DNA of 64,000 bases from Armatimonadota bacterium (lineage in GTDB: Bacteria; Armatimonadota; Fimbriimonadia; Fimbriimonadales; Fimbriimonadaceae), in the NCBI GenBank assembly GCA_018268255.1, contig JAFDWX010000004.1:186001-250000 (forward strand). The letters are read 5' to 3'. The translations under genes and the position numbers were made by a program. The notes below the pieces were generated by a model, which ran no database searches, was not told the origin of the DNA, and saw only the letters and a program-made list of their open reading frames with translations. The first letter of the stretch is position 1; every line of letters begins with the position of its first letter. Positions 27,547 to 36,290 of the stretch are shown piece after piece.

Positions 27547-28614
27547 TCACCCCTGGCCCTCGCTGGCCTTTTTCTTGCCGGCCGATTCTTCTGCAGCCTG
27601 GCTTTCACTTCGAATATCGATCTTCCAATCCGTCAACCTGTGGGCAAGCCGCACATTTTGCCCGCCTTTGCCGATCGCCAACGAGAGCTGAGTATCCGGC
27701 ACGATCACATATGCGCTCTTTTCGTCCTCATTGATCTTGATCGAGTTCACCTTTGCCGGAGACAACGCGTTGACAATGTAGGTTTTCGGGTCATCGCTAT
27801 AAGGCACAATGTCAACTTTTTCGTCGTACAGTTCGTCAACGATCGTCTGTACACGGCGGCCACCCTGGCCGACGCAAGCTCCGACGGCATCGATTCGCTC
27901 ATCCGTGCTTTGGACCGCGACCTTGCTCCTCTGTCCGGGTTCACGAGCGACACTCTTGATCACGACAATGCCATCTTGGATCTCAGGAACCTCGAGTTCG
28001 AACAGCTTTCTGAGCAGGTTCGGGTGGGTTCGGCTTACGACAACTTTGAGCCCGCGGCGCGAATCATCCACACGCAAAACATAGACTCGAAGCTGGTCAT
28101 TCGTTCGATACGGTTCAGTCGGCACCTGCTCCCACTTTGGCAACTCGGCCTCGACCTTGTTCACCGTGACGTAAACCATGCCTTCCTCGCGTTTGCTAAC
28201 TACACCGCTGACAACGTCATTGAGCTTGGCTGCAAACGTGTCGTGGATTCGCCTGTGCTCGGCTTCGCGGAGCTTTTGGGTCAAAACTTGCTTGGCGGTC
28301 TGCGCGGCTATTCTGCCAAATCGGTTCGGATCGACCTCAACATCGATCATATCCCCGATCTCCACATCGGGCTTTCGCTTTTTCGCCTCGATAATGCTGA
28401 TCTGCAGACTCGGTTCCATCACTTGGCCGACCACTTCCTTTTGAAGAATTGCGGTCCAGCCTTTCTTGCGATCGAGCTTAACGGTTACTTCGCCGTGGGC
28501 ACCTACATATTTCTTGTATGACACCGCCAACGCTTCCTCTAATTCGACCAAAAGCTCGTCGACTGGGATGTCGCGCTCCTGTGCGATCTGATTGAGTTGC
28601 TGCAAGATGTCCAT
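27547..28614 (-). CDS. nusA: Transcription termination/antitermination protein NusA
   Basis: Binds RNA polymerase and nascent RNA to control pausing, termination and antitermination. The 355-residue product has the N-terminal RNAP-binding domain (about 1-125), an S1 domain (about 130-205), then two KH domains with VGACVGQGGRRVQTIVDEL and IGKGGQNVRLAHRLTDWKIDI (in part). It lacks the C-terminal acidic repeats of gamma-proteobacterial NusA, like many other bacteria. ATG 28614 is chosen because TTGGAG stands seven bases before it; the frame is open four codons further upstream. It opens the nusA-ylxR-infB operon; rimP, often the first gene, is absent. Confidence 0.96.
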   Translation of the reverse strand: MDILQQLNQIAQERDIPVDELLVELEEALAVSYKKYVGAHGEVTVKLDRKKGWTAILQKEVVGQVMEPSLQISIIEAKKRKPDVEIGDMIDVEVDPNRFGRIAAQTAKQVLTQKLREAEHRRIHDTFAAKLNDVVSGVVSKREEGMVYVTVNKVEAELPKWEQVPTEPYRTNDQLRVYVLRVDDSRRGLKVVVSRTHPNLLRKLFELEVPEIQDGIVVIKSVAREPGQRSKVAVQSTDERIDAVGACVGQGGRRVQTIVDELYDEKVDIVPYSDDPKTYIVNALSPAKVNSIKINEDEKSAYVIVPDTQLSLAIGKGGQNVRLAHRLTDWKIDIRSESQAAEESAGKKKASEGQG

Positions 28615-28646
28615 CGATGTCTCCAATATGTAGTTCAGGCAGATAC

Positions 28647-28672
28647 AAAAAAAAGCGGCACAGCCGCCTTTT
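28647..28672 (-). terminator. Intrinsic terminator hairpin in the nusA leader
   Basis: On the minus strand AAAAGGCGGC pairs with GCCGCTTTTT around a TGT loop (five GC pairs, one G-T pair, four A-T pairs), continuing into a run of eight Ts. It lies 33 bases ahead of the nusA start codon and downstream of a possible promoter. It could end transcription from pirin, or act as an attenuator of the nusA operon. On the plus strand it is followed only by TTTT. Confidence 0.75.
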
Positions 28673-28686
28673 CTTGGCCACGCTGA

Positions 28687-28694
28687 ATTTTATA
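28687..28694 (-). promoter_or_regulatory. Possible -10 box ahead of the nusA leader
   Basis: TATAAAAT on the minus strand lies about 15 bases before the leader hairpin. No clear -35 element is present. If it is the promoter, the terminator hairpin would fall entirely inside the nusA 5' leader. Confidence 0.35.
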
Positions 28695-28762
28695 CGTGCA
28701 GTTTAGCATAAACGCGGCATGGTCCGGGAAATCCGATGCCGAATTCCCGGACACGGTTGCAC

Positions 28763-29473
28763 TTAAGCAAGATCAAAAAGCAAGAACTCGCCCTGATCTT
28801 TGGTTGTCACAGTGATCTTCGAGCCACCGTTGAATTCGATGGCGTCGCCGCTCGTCAATGGCTCCCCATCGACCTCAATACTGCCGGTCGCTAGGTGAAG
28901 CCAGCCAAACCGTCCCTCCGGAATTTGCAGCTCCAGGGAATTCCCGTGATGCAGAATCGAAGCGTACACCCGCGCATCAGCATGGATGGTTAGGGCGCCG
29001 TCTTTTCCCCCTGGATCTAGCATCAGCCTGAGAACATTGAGCTTTGCGCTGTCCTCTATCCGCTTTTCCTGATAGCTGGGCACCAGATTCATCTGGGCGG
29101 GTTCGATCCAGATCTGCAGGAAATGAGTGACCGTATCGGCTCCATTGAACTCGGAATGGGTGATCCCACTCCCAGCGCTCATGAGTTGCATGTCCCCTCG
29201 CCGCAGATGATGGTCGTTCCCCATGGAATCTCGGTGTACGAGGTCCCCGTCCAGAACATATGAGAAGATCTCCATGTTGTCGTGGGGATGGGTTCCAAAC
29301 CCTTTCTGAGCCTCAACTCTGTCATCGTTCACGACGCGAAGGCCTCGGTAGCCCATTCTGTCCGGGTCGTAGTGCCTTCCAAAACTGAAGCTGTGCCAGC
29401 TATCCAGCCACCCCAGATTGGAATGTAGACGGTCTTTTGCACGGTGAATTGTAAAAGTCCCAGAAGTTTTCAT
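28763..29473 (-). CDS. Pirin-family cupin protein
   Basis: The 236-residue product matches the pirin/YhhW group: LDSWHSFSFGRHYDPDRMGYR near the N-terminus (in part) and the metal-binding set GTHPHDNMEIFSYVLDG, where His, His and Glu line the first cupin barrel, followed by HSEFNG. Members of this group have been reported as quercetinases; here only the metal site is visible, and the substrate is unknown. The ATG at 29473 gives the normal length. It lies upstream of nusA on the same strand, separated by the leader terminator. Confidence 0.9.
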   Translation of the reverse strand: MKTSGTFTIHRAKDRLHSNLGWLDSWHSFSFGRHYDPDRMGYRGLRVVNDDRVEAQKGFGTHPHDNMEIFSYVLDGDLVHRDSMGNDHHLRRGDMQLMSAGSGITHSEFNGADTVTHFLQIWIEPAQMNLVPSYQEKRIEDSAKLNVLRLMLDPGGKDGALTIHADARVYASILHHGNSLELQIPEGRFGWLHLATGSIEVDGEPLTSGDAIEFNGGSKITVTTKDQGEFLLFDLA

Positions 29474-29524
29474 ATCTATATCAAGGAGAGATCAACCAAG
29501 ATTGTTCCCAAAGGGGTGTAGATT

Positions 29525-29562
29525 GATAAAAGAAAACGCCCGATCTCTATCAAGATCGAGCG
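29525..29562 (-). terminator. Terminator after the L31 gene
   Basis: On the minus strand a ten-base stem with one mismatch (core CGATCT with AGATCG, 29537-29562) is followed by TTTTCTTTTATC. It follows the L31 stop by about 25 bases. Confidence 0.75.
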
Positions 29563-29585
29563 CATTCTAAAACGTACGGCTGAGC

Positions 29586-29837
29586 TTACTTCTTGCCCTG
29601 GTTGGTGTTCGCGTATCGTCGCATAAACTTCTCGACACGGCCAGCGCTGTCGACAATTTTCTTCTGTCCGGTGTAAAACGGGTGCGTAAATGCGCTGATT
29701 TCCACCGGCACGACGTAGTGTTCCACGCCATCGATGGTGCGGGTATCCGCCGTCTTCATGGTGGAGATTCCCGTCCAGGTGTGCTCGCCATCCACATAGA
29801 CGACAGGATAAACAGGGGGATGGGTTTCGGCTTTCAT
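29586..29837 (-). CDS. rpmE2: 50S ribosomal protein L31, zinc-free type
   Basis: Small ribosomal protein on the 50S central protuberance. The 83-residue product has the family core [12 protein letters not shown] and ends in a basic tail. The zinc-binding CxxC of the C-plus form is missing, so this is the type B (YtiA-like) form, which in other bacteria replaces the zinc form under zinc limitation (known of the family). AAGGAAAC stands before ATG 29837. Whether a second L31 exists elsewhere cannot be seen. It is divergent from the galactanase. Confidence 0.92.
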   Translation of the reverse strand: MKAETHPPVYPVVYVDGEHTWTGISTMKTADTRTIDGVEHYVVPVEISAFTHPFYTGQKKIVDSAGRVEKFMRRYANTNQGKK

Positions 29838-29926
29838 GAATACAGTTTCCTTCTTGAACTCAAGATTATACTTCGGATGCTGAACCCAATGCTACCGGCA
29901 ATCAGCTAACCGGATAACCTAGCAAT

Positions 29927-30988
29927 ATGGTTGGCGCGGTGATGGCGGCGATTCTGCTGGGCAAGGGTGCTTCGATGCCCTTTATCGGCGGAGACATATC
30001 TGAAATTCCCGAGGTGGAAGCTAGCGGAGGGCAATTCAGGGCGTCCGGTACAACTAAGGACCCACTCAAAATCCTGAAAGAGTCCGGTTGGAATGCCGTG
30101 CGGCTGCGTGTTTGGAACGAACCCAAAGATGGTTACTGCGACATGGCCCACACCCTGGCAATGGCCAAAAGGATCAAAGCCGCTGGACTCAAGCTGATGA
30201 TCGACTTTCACTACAGCGACTCCTGGGCAGATCCAGCGAAGCAAAACAAGCCAGCAGCCTGGGCTAAGCTCGATTTTGAGCAACTCAAGTCAGCAATTCG
30301 AGATTTCTCGAAGACGACCGTCCAGGCACTAGTCGCACAGGGAACACCGCCGGATGTGGTGCAACCCGGCAATGAAGTGACCAACGGCATGCTGTGGCCC
30401 GACGGCCAACTCCATATCAACACAGACGGTTGGGCCAAGTTCATGGAACTGACCAAAGCCGCAATCGCAGGGATAAGAGAGGGAGCCGGTGCTGCCAAGC
30501 CAAAAATCATGATCCACATCGACCAAGGCGGCAACAACTCGGTATCGAGGTATTGGTTCGAGAACTATTTCAAACGAGGCGGGGAGGCGGACATCCTCGG
30601 ATTGAGCTACTATCCGTTCTGGCACGGCACCCTCGATGAACTGCGTGCCAATTTGGCATTCTTGGCGAATACCTACCGCAAAGATATCCTCATCGCTGAA
30701 ACCGCCTACCCTCATACCGGGTGGAACGACCAAACCCATAAAGTGGATGAAGATGCAGTTCCCATTCCTCAGTTCAAAGCGACTCCGGAGGGCCAAGCAG
30801 GCTATCTGCGTGAACTTCGTAAGATTGGTGAGAACGTTCCCGGAAATCGCGGAATCGGGATTCTGTGGTGGGCGCCCACCTGGATTGCCAGGCCTGGTCA
30901 CGCGGGAGGATGGAATCGATTCACGCTATTCGATCCGGAATCCGGCGAGGCTTTGCCGGGAATTCGGGCGCTCGCCGGAGGAGGCTAA
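29927..30988 (+). CDS. GH53 arabinogalactan endo-beta-1,4-galactanase
   Basis: Cuts beta-1,4-galactan chains of pectin. The 353-residue product follows GH53 order: IGGDISEIPEVE, VRLRVWNEPKDGYCDM (in part), IDFHYSDSWADP, the acid/base Glu150 in VQPGNEVTNGMLWP, YYPFWHG, and the nucleophile Glu258 in IAETAYPHTGW. A short signal-like N-terminus suggests export. Length is typical for the catalytic domain alone, with no added binding module. The last four bases overlap the convergent amidase gene. The product fits plant-polysaccharide use. Confidence 0.93.
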   Translation: MVGAVMAAILLGKGASMPFIGGDISEIPEVEASGGQFRASGTTKDPLKILKESGWNAVRLRVWNEPKDGYCDMAHTLAMAKRIKAAGLKLMIDFHYSDSWADPAKQNKPAAWAKLDFEQLKSAIRDFSKTTVQALVAQGTPPDVVQPGNEVTNGMLWPDGQLHINTDGWAKFMELTKAAIAGIREGAGAAKPKIMIHIDQGGNNSVSRYWFENYFKRGGEADILGLSYYPFWHGTLDELRANLAFLANTYRKDILIAETAYPHTGWNDQTHKVDEDAVPIPQFKATPEGQAGYLRELRKIGENVPGNRGIGILWWAPTWIARPGHAGGWNRFTLFDPESGEALPGIRALAGGG

Positions 30989-31608
30989 CCCTTGGGCTGC
31001 TTCAGTTGCTCGCCCTTGACCCAATATCTCAACCTGGACAGGTAGTTCTTGAGATAAGTGCCTGGGCAATCGGTTTCGGCGAAATCTCCGTGCCCCATGA
31101 TCTCGTCGGGGTTGAGATTCCATTTTTGAACGGCCCACAGAGTGAGTTTTCTCAGTGATTCCAGCTCTTCTCGGGTCGGCTTTTCCTTGGTGAAGTCGCC
31201 TTCTACCATGATGAGCAGGTGCCCGGTTGGGTCATAGGTGGTGTTGGTGTCGCCTACGTACTGCCATGGGCGCCCTTCTCCAATCCGACCATCGATGGCG
31301 ATGTAGTAGTGATAAGGGATATCCGGCCAGGCGGGCTTGGTTCTGCCATCGGCCAGCTTATCTTCCCGTTGGCCAAACGCTTGGAGACCGCGAAGTTTGT
31401 CTTCCAGCGATCGCTTTGCGTTGGACATCACTCCTGCATGGTGGATCGTGAGGCGTTTGATGACGTGCTCTTTTGCTCCCGCACCAACCGGCTTGGCACC
31501 CCACTCCTCGCGGGTAATGATGCTCGGTTGTATAGCGGGTGCTTGGAGCGTAAGAACCAGGAAAAGTCCAACCATAGATAGCAACCAGGATACTTGAGGC
31601 TGTTGCAT
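30985..31608 (-). CDS. PGRP-type N-acetylmuramoyl-L-alanine amidase
   Basis: Cuts the amide bond between MurNAc and the stem peptide of peptidoglycan. The 207-residue product has a signal peptide (about 1-25) and the amidase_2/PGRP fold: ITREEWGAKP, the zinc His in LTIHHAGV (56 or 57), YHYYIAIDGRIGEGRPW (in part), and the later zinc ligands in MGHGDFAETDCPG (His and Cys). It may act in cell-wall turnover. It overlaps the convergent galactanase gene by four bases. No immunity or partner gene lies beside it. Confidence 0.92.
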   Translation of the reverse strand: MQQPQVSWLLSMVGLFLVLTLQAPAIQPSIITREEWGAKPVGAGAKEHVIKRLTIHHAGVMSNAKRSLEDKLRGLQAFGQREDKLADGRTKPAWPDIPYHYYIAIDGRIGEGRPWQYVGDTNTTYDPTGHLLIMVEGDFTKEKPTREELESLRKLTLWAVQKWNLNPDEIMGHGDFAETDCPGTYLKNYLSRLRYWVKGEQLKQPKG

Positions 31609-31668
31609 GAGTCGGCATCTGTCATCTTGCCGAGTCAGATGTCCGTAGGGGACGCAAACACAAGTGAC

Positions 31669-32286
31669 TTACTTCTTCATCGAAACGATGCCGACGATAC
31701 CAAGGGGCTTCTTCATGGAAGCTCCTTCGTGGCATTCGATGCAGGAATTCTCAGAAGCCATTACAGGAGTCACCGTAAGAAAGATCACTTTCCCTTCGAT
31801 CGACTTGCCAACCACCACAATTCCCGAAGTCTTATCCTTGAGCTTGAGCGCTAGCTTCTGGCCTTCGGTATCCACAAACTTCCTAGCCTCCACCGTTAGC
31901 TTCTGATCCTTCGACCCCCGTTGCCAGACGGTTTTCGGATCTTGCGAATGGACCGTGCGGATCACTTTTCCATTCAGCAACCCGAACGACACAAGTTCGA
32001 GGTCGTGGGTCTCTGCCAGGTCGTTCCACAACTGATCGAATTCCTGGACATGGTCTTCCCCACTCAGCTTAAACGATGGATAGTGCAAGGTCTGCACGCG
32101 CTGCAAGCCGAACTTATCCCCATCGGGCGGCTCCCGAAGTATGGAGACGGTTTGTGCCAGCAACTTTCCAATTCGGGCATCCAGCGTCTCGGATTTGGTC
32201 GGTTTCTTGGCTTTGGGTCCAAACCCGACCATCACTATCGATGTGACAGCCAATCCCAAGCCGGCGAGGAGGATCTGAGTTCGCAT
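31669..32286 (-). CDS. Exported one-heme c-type protein (DUF3365/Tll0287-like)
   Basis: The 205-residue product has an N-terminal export signal (MRTQILLAGLGLAVTSIVMV) and a DUF3365-like sensory fold (TLHYPSFKLSGEDHVQEF, LVSFGLLNGKVIR, TPVMASENSCIECHEGASM, all in part). CIECH near the C-terminus is a covalent heme c site. Such proteins are often linked to redox or gas sensing, alone or fused to kinases; this one has no kinase domain. A two-component pair lies 4.8 kb away and is not obviously linked. Confidence 0.85.
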   Translation of the reverse strand: MRTQILLAGLGLAVTSIVMVGFGPKAKKPTKSETLDARIGKLLAQTVSILREPPDGDKFGLQRVQTLHYPSFKLSGEDHVQEFDQLWNDLAETHDLELVSFGLLNGKVIRTVHSQDPKTVWQRGSKDQKLTVEARKFVDTEGQKLALKLKDKTSGIVVVGKSIEGKVIFLTVTPVMASENSCIECHEGASMKKPLGIVGIVSMKK

Positions 32287-32349
32287 TTGGACACTATCTT
32301 ACTGCTCCACGCCACGGCATGCAACAAAAAAGAGCAACCAGCAATCTTT

Positions 32350-32378
32350 TTGGGCTCAAAGGAGTCGGTAGGTATACT
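32350..32378 (+). promoter_or_regulatory. Probable promoter of ppdK
   Basis: TTGGGC (32350-32355) and TATACT (32373-32378) are separated by exactly 17 bases, a good sigma70 pattern with a strong -10 box. Transcription would start near 32385, leaving a leader of about 85 bases before ATG 32471. Confidence 0.5.
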
Positions 32379-32470
32379 GGCGAATACTTAAACTGTCGGA
32401 GCCGCGACCCCTTCGCCGAAGCTGCCGAGCTTTCGTGGCCTCCACGGATTTTAGGAGATTTCCTGAATTT

Positions 32471-35164
32471 ATGAGCACCAAACGTGTCTACCTCTTTCGC
32501 GATGGCAACGCCAAAATGCGCGATCTCCTAGGCGGCAAAGGAGCGAATCTTGCCGAAATGACCAACATCGGACTTCCAGTCCCGCCTGGGTTCACAATCA
32601 CGACCGAGGTCTGCAACGAGTACTACAAGAACGGCCGCAAGATGCCAGCCGGCCTCATGGATGAAATCCGCGCCGGCGTGGCCGACGTGGAGAACGCCCT
32701 GGGAAAGAAGTTCGGCGACGCTGGGAACCCACTGCTGTTCTCAGTCCGCTCTGGCGCAAAGTTCTCCATGCCGGGAATGATGGACACCGTCCTCAACCTG
32801 GGTCTCAATCCCGTGACGGTCGAGGGCATGATCAAGCTGACCGGCGACGCACGGTTTGTCTATGACAGCTATCGCCGCTTCATCATGATGTTCAGCGATG
32901 TGGCATTCGACCTCAGCAAGCACGGGTTCGACAACCACATCATGGCCGAGTACAAGAAGAAAGTCGGCGCCAAGTATGACGTCGAACTCACCGCCGATCA
33001 TCTGAAGGAGATCTGCGACCTGTTCTTGGCACACGTTAAAGAAGGCACAGGCCGCGAATTCCCCACAGACGTTTGGGAGCAGCTAGAACTTTCAGTCGAG
33101 GCTGTCTTTAAGAGCTGGAACAACGACCGAGCCATCGTTTACCGAAAGAAGGAAAAAATCTCCGACGACATCGGAACAGCCGTCAACGTTCAGTCGATGG
33201 TTTACGGCAATGCGGGCGACGATTGCGGCACGGGTGTTGCTTTCACGCGCGATCCGTCCACAGGCGAAAAGGTCCTGTACGGCGAGTACCTGATGAACGC
33301 CCAAGGCGAAGACGTCGTTGCTGGCGTCCGAACACCGGTCCCCATCAGCAAGCTCCAAGAGCAGAACGCCGCCATTTACGACGAATTCGTTCGAACCTGC
33401 GACACGCTCGAAGAACACTACAAGGATCTTCAAGACCTTGAGTTCACCATCGAGCACGGAAAGCTGTTCATGCTTCAGTGCCGATCGGGCAAGCGAACCG
33501 GTCCTGCTGCGGTTAAGGCTGCTGTGGACATGGTCGGCGAGAAGCTGATCACCAAGGAAGAAGCGCTTCAACGAGTTACTGCTGCTCACTTGGACCAGCT
33601 GCTTCACAAGCGAATCGACTCCAAGGATCTTGGAGCGCGTGGCGTGAAGCCGGTCGCTAAGGGACTTGCCGCTTCTCCTGGCGCAGCCGTTGGTAAGGTC
33701 GTATTCGATGCAAACACTGCCGAAGAGCGCGGTCACGCGGGCGAAAAGGTCATCTTGGTTCGCGAAGAAACCAACCCGGATGACGTGCACGGAATGCTCG
33801 CATCCCAAGCCATTCTCACGGCTCGCGGTGGCAAGACATCCCACGCAGCAGTTGTCGCTCGTGGTTTTGGTATCCCCTGTGTTGCCGGTTGTGAGGCGCT
33901 CCACGTCGATGCCAAATCAAAAACGATCACCGTCGACAGCTTGGTCATCAAGGAGGGCGACGTGATTTCCGTTGATGGAAACTCGGGCGAAGTCTTCAAC
34001 GAAGGACTTAAGCTGATCGAGCCGGAGATCACCGGAGATTTCGATACCTTGATGCACTGGGCAGATGAGTTCCGCTCGCTCAAGATTCGAACCAACGCGG
34101 ACAATCCGCACGATGCTCAGCAGGCTGTGAAGTTCGGATGCGAAGGCATCGGCCTCTGCCGAACGGAACACATGTTCTTCGGCGAAGATCGACTCCCCAT
34201 CGTCCAGAAGATGATCTTGAGCAAGGACGAGGCGGAGCAGCAAACGTGTCTCGACCAACTGCTGGTCTTCCAGCAGACCGACTTCGAAGGCATCTTTGAA
34301 GCCATGGCCGGCAGACCCGTCACCGTTCGCCTCATTGACCCACCGATGCATGAGTTCCTTCCGTCACACGAGGAACTTCTCGTCGAAGTCACCAAGCTTG
34401 AAACCAAGATCGAACTCGGCAAGACTGGCCTGGAAGCTGAACTAGAAGAGAAAAAGAAACTCCTCGCAGCAGTCGGCACCATGAAGGAAAGCAATCCGAT
34501 GCTCGGTCTCCGTGGCGTCCGCCTTTCGATCGTCTTCCCCGGCATCGTGGTAATGCAGGTTCGGGCGATTCTTCAGGCTGCTGCAAAGCTCATCAAGGCT
34601 GGGAAGCCAGCTCATCCCGAGATCATGATTCCGCTGGTCGGCACGGTCAACGAGTTGCGCGTCATCCAGAGCCAGCTCGAGGCTACAGCGAAAGAAGTGG
34701 TCAAGGAGCAAGGCGTCGAGATACCGTACCTGTTCGGCACGATGATCGAAATTCCGCGAGCTGCTCTCACGGCAAGCGAGATCGCTGAGTACGCTCAGTT
34801 CTTCAGCTTCGGCACGAACGACCTCACGCAGATGACCTTTGGTTATTCGCGAGACGATGCGGAAGGCAAGTTCCTGGGTCGATACGTCGAGCAGAAGATT
34901 CTGCCCTACAACGTGTTCGAGACCATCGACTTTGCTGGCGTTGGCAAGCTCATGAAGATGGCTGTGGACGATGGCCGAGCTACTCGCAATGACCTCAAGT
35001 GCGGAATCTGCGGAGAGCACGGCGGCGACCCTGAGTCGATCTACTTCTGCCATGAAATCGGACTCGACTACGTGTCATGTTCCCCGTTCCGCGTTCCCAT
35101 CGCGCGACTTGCAGCCGCACAGGCAGCGATCCGCACGCGCGTCAAGGTGGCCCTCGACAAGTAA
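32471..35164 (+). CDS. ppdK: Pyruvate, phosphate dikinase
   Basis: Interconverts pyruvate, ATP and phosphate with PEP, AMP and pyrophosphate. The 897-residue product has the N-terminal nucleotide-binding domain (LLGGKGANLAEM, FSVRSGAKFSMPGMMDT), the swivelling phosphohistidine domain with GGKTSHAAVVARGFGIPC, and the C-terminal PEP barrel (IGLCRTEHMFF, FFSFGTNDLTQMTFG, CGICGEHGGD). Length is normal. ATG 32471 follows AGGAG at 32453 by about 13 bases; the frame is open to 32435. It supports gluconeogenesis or pyrophosphate-linked glycolysis. A very strong terminator follows. Confidence 0.97.
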   Translation: MSTKRVYLFRDGNAKMRDLLGGKGANLAEMTNIGLPVPPGFTITTEVCNEYYKNGRKMPAGLMDEIRAGVADVENALGKKFGDAGNPLLFSVRSGAKFSMPGMMDTVLNLGLNPVTVEGMIKLTGDARFVYDSYRRFIMMFSDVAFDLSKHGFDNHIMAEYKKKVGAKYDVELTADHLKEICDLFLAHVKEGTGREFPTDVWEQLELSVEAVFKSWNNDRAIVYRKKEKISDDIGTAVNVQSMVYGNAGDDCGTGVAFTRDPSTGEKVLYGEYLMNAQGEDVVAGVRTPVPISKLQEQNAAIYDEFVRTCDTLEEHYKDLQDLEFTIEHGKLFMLQCRSGKRTGPAAVKAAVDMVGEKLITKEEALQRVTAAHLDQLLHKRIDSKDLGARGVKPVAKGLAASPGAAVGKVVFDANTAEERGHAGEKVILVREETNPDDVHGMLASQAILTARGGKTSHAAVVARGFGIPCVAGCEALHVDAKSKTITVDSLVIKEGDVISVDGNSGEVFNEGLKLIEPEITGDFDTLMHWADEFRSLKIRTNADNPHDAQQAVKFGCEGIGLCRTEHMFFGEDRLPIVQKMILSKDEAEQQTCLDQLLVFQQTDFEGIFEAMAGRPVTVRLIDPPMHEFLPSHEELLVEVTKLETKIELGKTGLEAELEEKKKLLAAVGTMKESNPMLGLRGVRLSIVFPGIVVMQVRAILQAAAKLIKAGKPAHPEIMIPLVGTVNELRVIQSQLEATAKEVVKEQGVEIPYLFGTMIEIPRAALTASEIAEYAQFFSFGTNDLTQMTFGYSRDDAEGKFLGRYVEQKILPYNVFETIDFAGVGKLMKMAVDDGRATRNDLKCGICGEHGGDPESIYFCHEIGLDYVSCSPFRVPIARLAAAQAAIRTRVKVALDK

Positions 35165-35189
35165 GAAGAGAGCTATCCAAACGCTCACC

Positions 35190-35235
35190 ACCCCGGTCTG
35201 GGACCCTCCAGACCGGGGTTTCTTATACTATTTTT
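35190..35235 (+). terminator. Strong intrinsic terminator after ppdK
   Basis: ACCCCGGTCTGG (35190-35201) pairs perfectly with CCAGACCGGGGT (35208-35219) around a six-base loop, followed by TTCTTATACTATTTTT. Confidence 0.9.
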
Positions 35236-35382
35236 AGCCCAAAACCCGCTGAATTCCGTCAAATCCTGAAAATTTGATGACAGCGCTTGAACAGAGTCTG
35301 TCACTCATTGGTTTCTGAGGGCTGAGTGGCATAGAGTTTCTTCAGGCTTCTCGTAAAAGTAGCGGGAAGAGGAGAGAAAACT

Positions 35383-36273
35383 ATGAGAACTCAAAACCAA
35401 TATCGGATTCTGGCCCTGGCGATGGTCCTCGGCTCTGGTGTCGCTCAAGCTTCCACGATCTACGGCCTGACAAGTCGTGATCATCTGATTCGCTTCGATT
35501 CCATGACTCCGAACACCCTTGCCGCAGACACGATGCTCTGGGGCCAAGCAGCCAACGAGATGTTTGTCGGAATCGACTTTCGGCCCGCTACAAACCAGCT
35601 CTATGGTGTGGGTTCCTACGGAAACCTCTACACGATCAACACCATGAACGGCATGGCCACAAAAGTCGCGACGATCATGGATTCCTCTAATAACCCGATC
35701 ACGTTGATGGGCAGCGAGTTTGGAGTCGACTTTAACCCAACGGTCGACCGCCTCCGAATCACCTCCAACCTCGGGATGAACCTGCGAGTGAACCCAGTCT
35801 CGGGCTCAACAATCGTTGACGGAAACCTCAATATGGGCGGCGGAACGCCATATATCGTCGCATCCGCGTATTCCAACAACGATAACGACTCCAGCACAGG
35901 GACTACCCTATACAACATCGATTCAGCGTCGGACATGCTCACGATCCAGACCCCTCCGAATAACGGCACGCAGGTCAATGTCGGAGCTTTGGGCTACGAC
36001 GTCACAGCCTTGGCAGGGTTGGACATCGAAACCATGGGAACGAGCAACATGGCCTATGCAGCCCTTCAGTCCAGCGCGGCCAACGGCTCATGGCTCGCAT
36101 CGATCAATCTTTCCACCGGCGCAGCGAGCGTCATGGGTTCGATCGGCTCGGCCCAAACGAGCGACTCCATCGCCGTCCGGGACATCGCGGTTCAAACCGT
36201 TCCCGAGCCTGCGACCATGGCAGCTCTCGTGTGCGGTATCGGTGCACTGCTTCGACGCAAGCGCTCAGCCTGA
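35383..36273 (+). CDS. DUF4394 beta-propeller-like PEP-CTERM protein
   Basis: The 296-residue product has a signal peptide (about 1-23) and a DUF4394 domain (IYGLTSRDHLIRFDS, IDFRPATNQLYGVGS, FNPTVDRLRITSNLGMNLR, in part), a repeat-rich fold of unknown role. It ends VPEPATMAALVCGIGALLRRKRSA (in part), a PEP-CTERM tail. AGAGGAG precedes ATG 35383. The ferritin-like lipoprotein follows after 17 bases with AAGGAG, so the two form an operon. A surface function is likely; no catalytic motif was recognised. Confidence 0.85.
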   Translation: MRTQNQYRILALAMVLGSGVAQASTIYGLTSRDHLIRFDSMTPNTLAADTMLWGQAANEMFVGIDFRPATNQLYGVGSYGNLYTINTMNGMATKVATIMDSSNNPITLMGSEFGVDFNPTVDRLRITSNLGMNLRVNPVSGSTIVDGNLNMGGGTPYIVASAYSNNDNDSSTGTTLYNIDSASDMLTIQTPPNNGTQVNVGALGYDVTALAGLDIETMGTSNMAYAALQSSAANGSWLASINLSTGAASVMGSIGSAQTSDSIAVRDIAVQTVPEPATMAALVCGIGALLRRKRSA

Positions 36274-36290
36274 ACAACACAAGGAGAACA

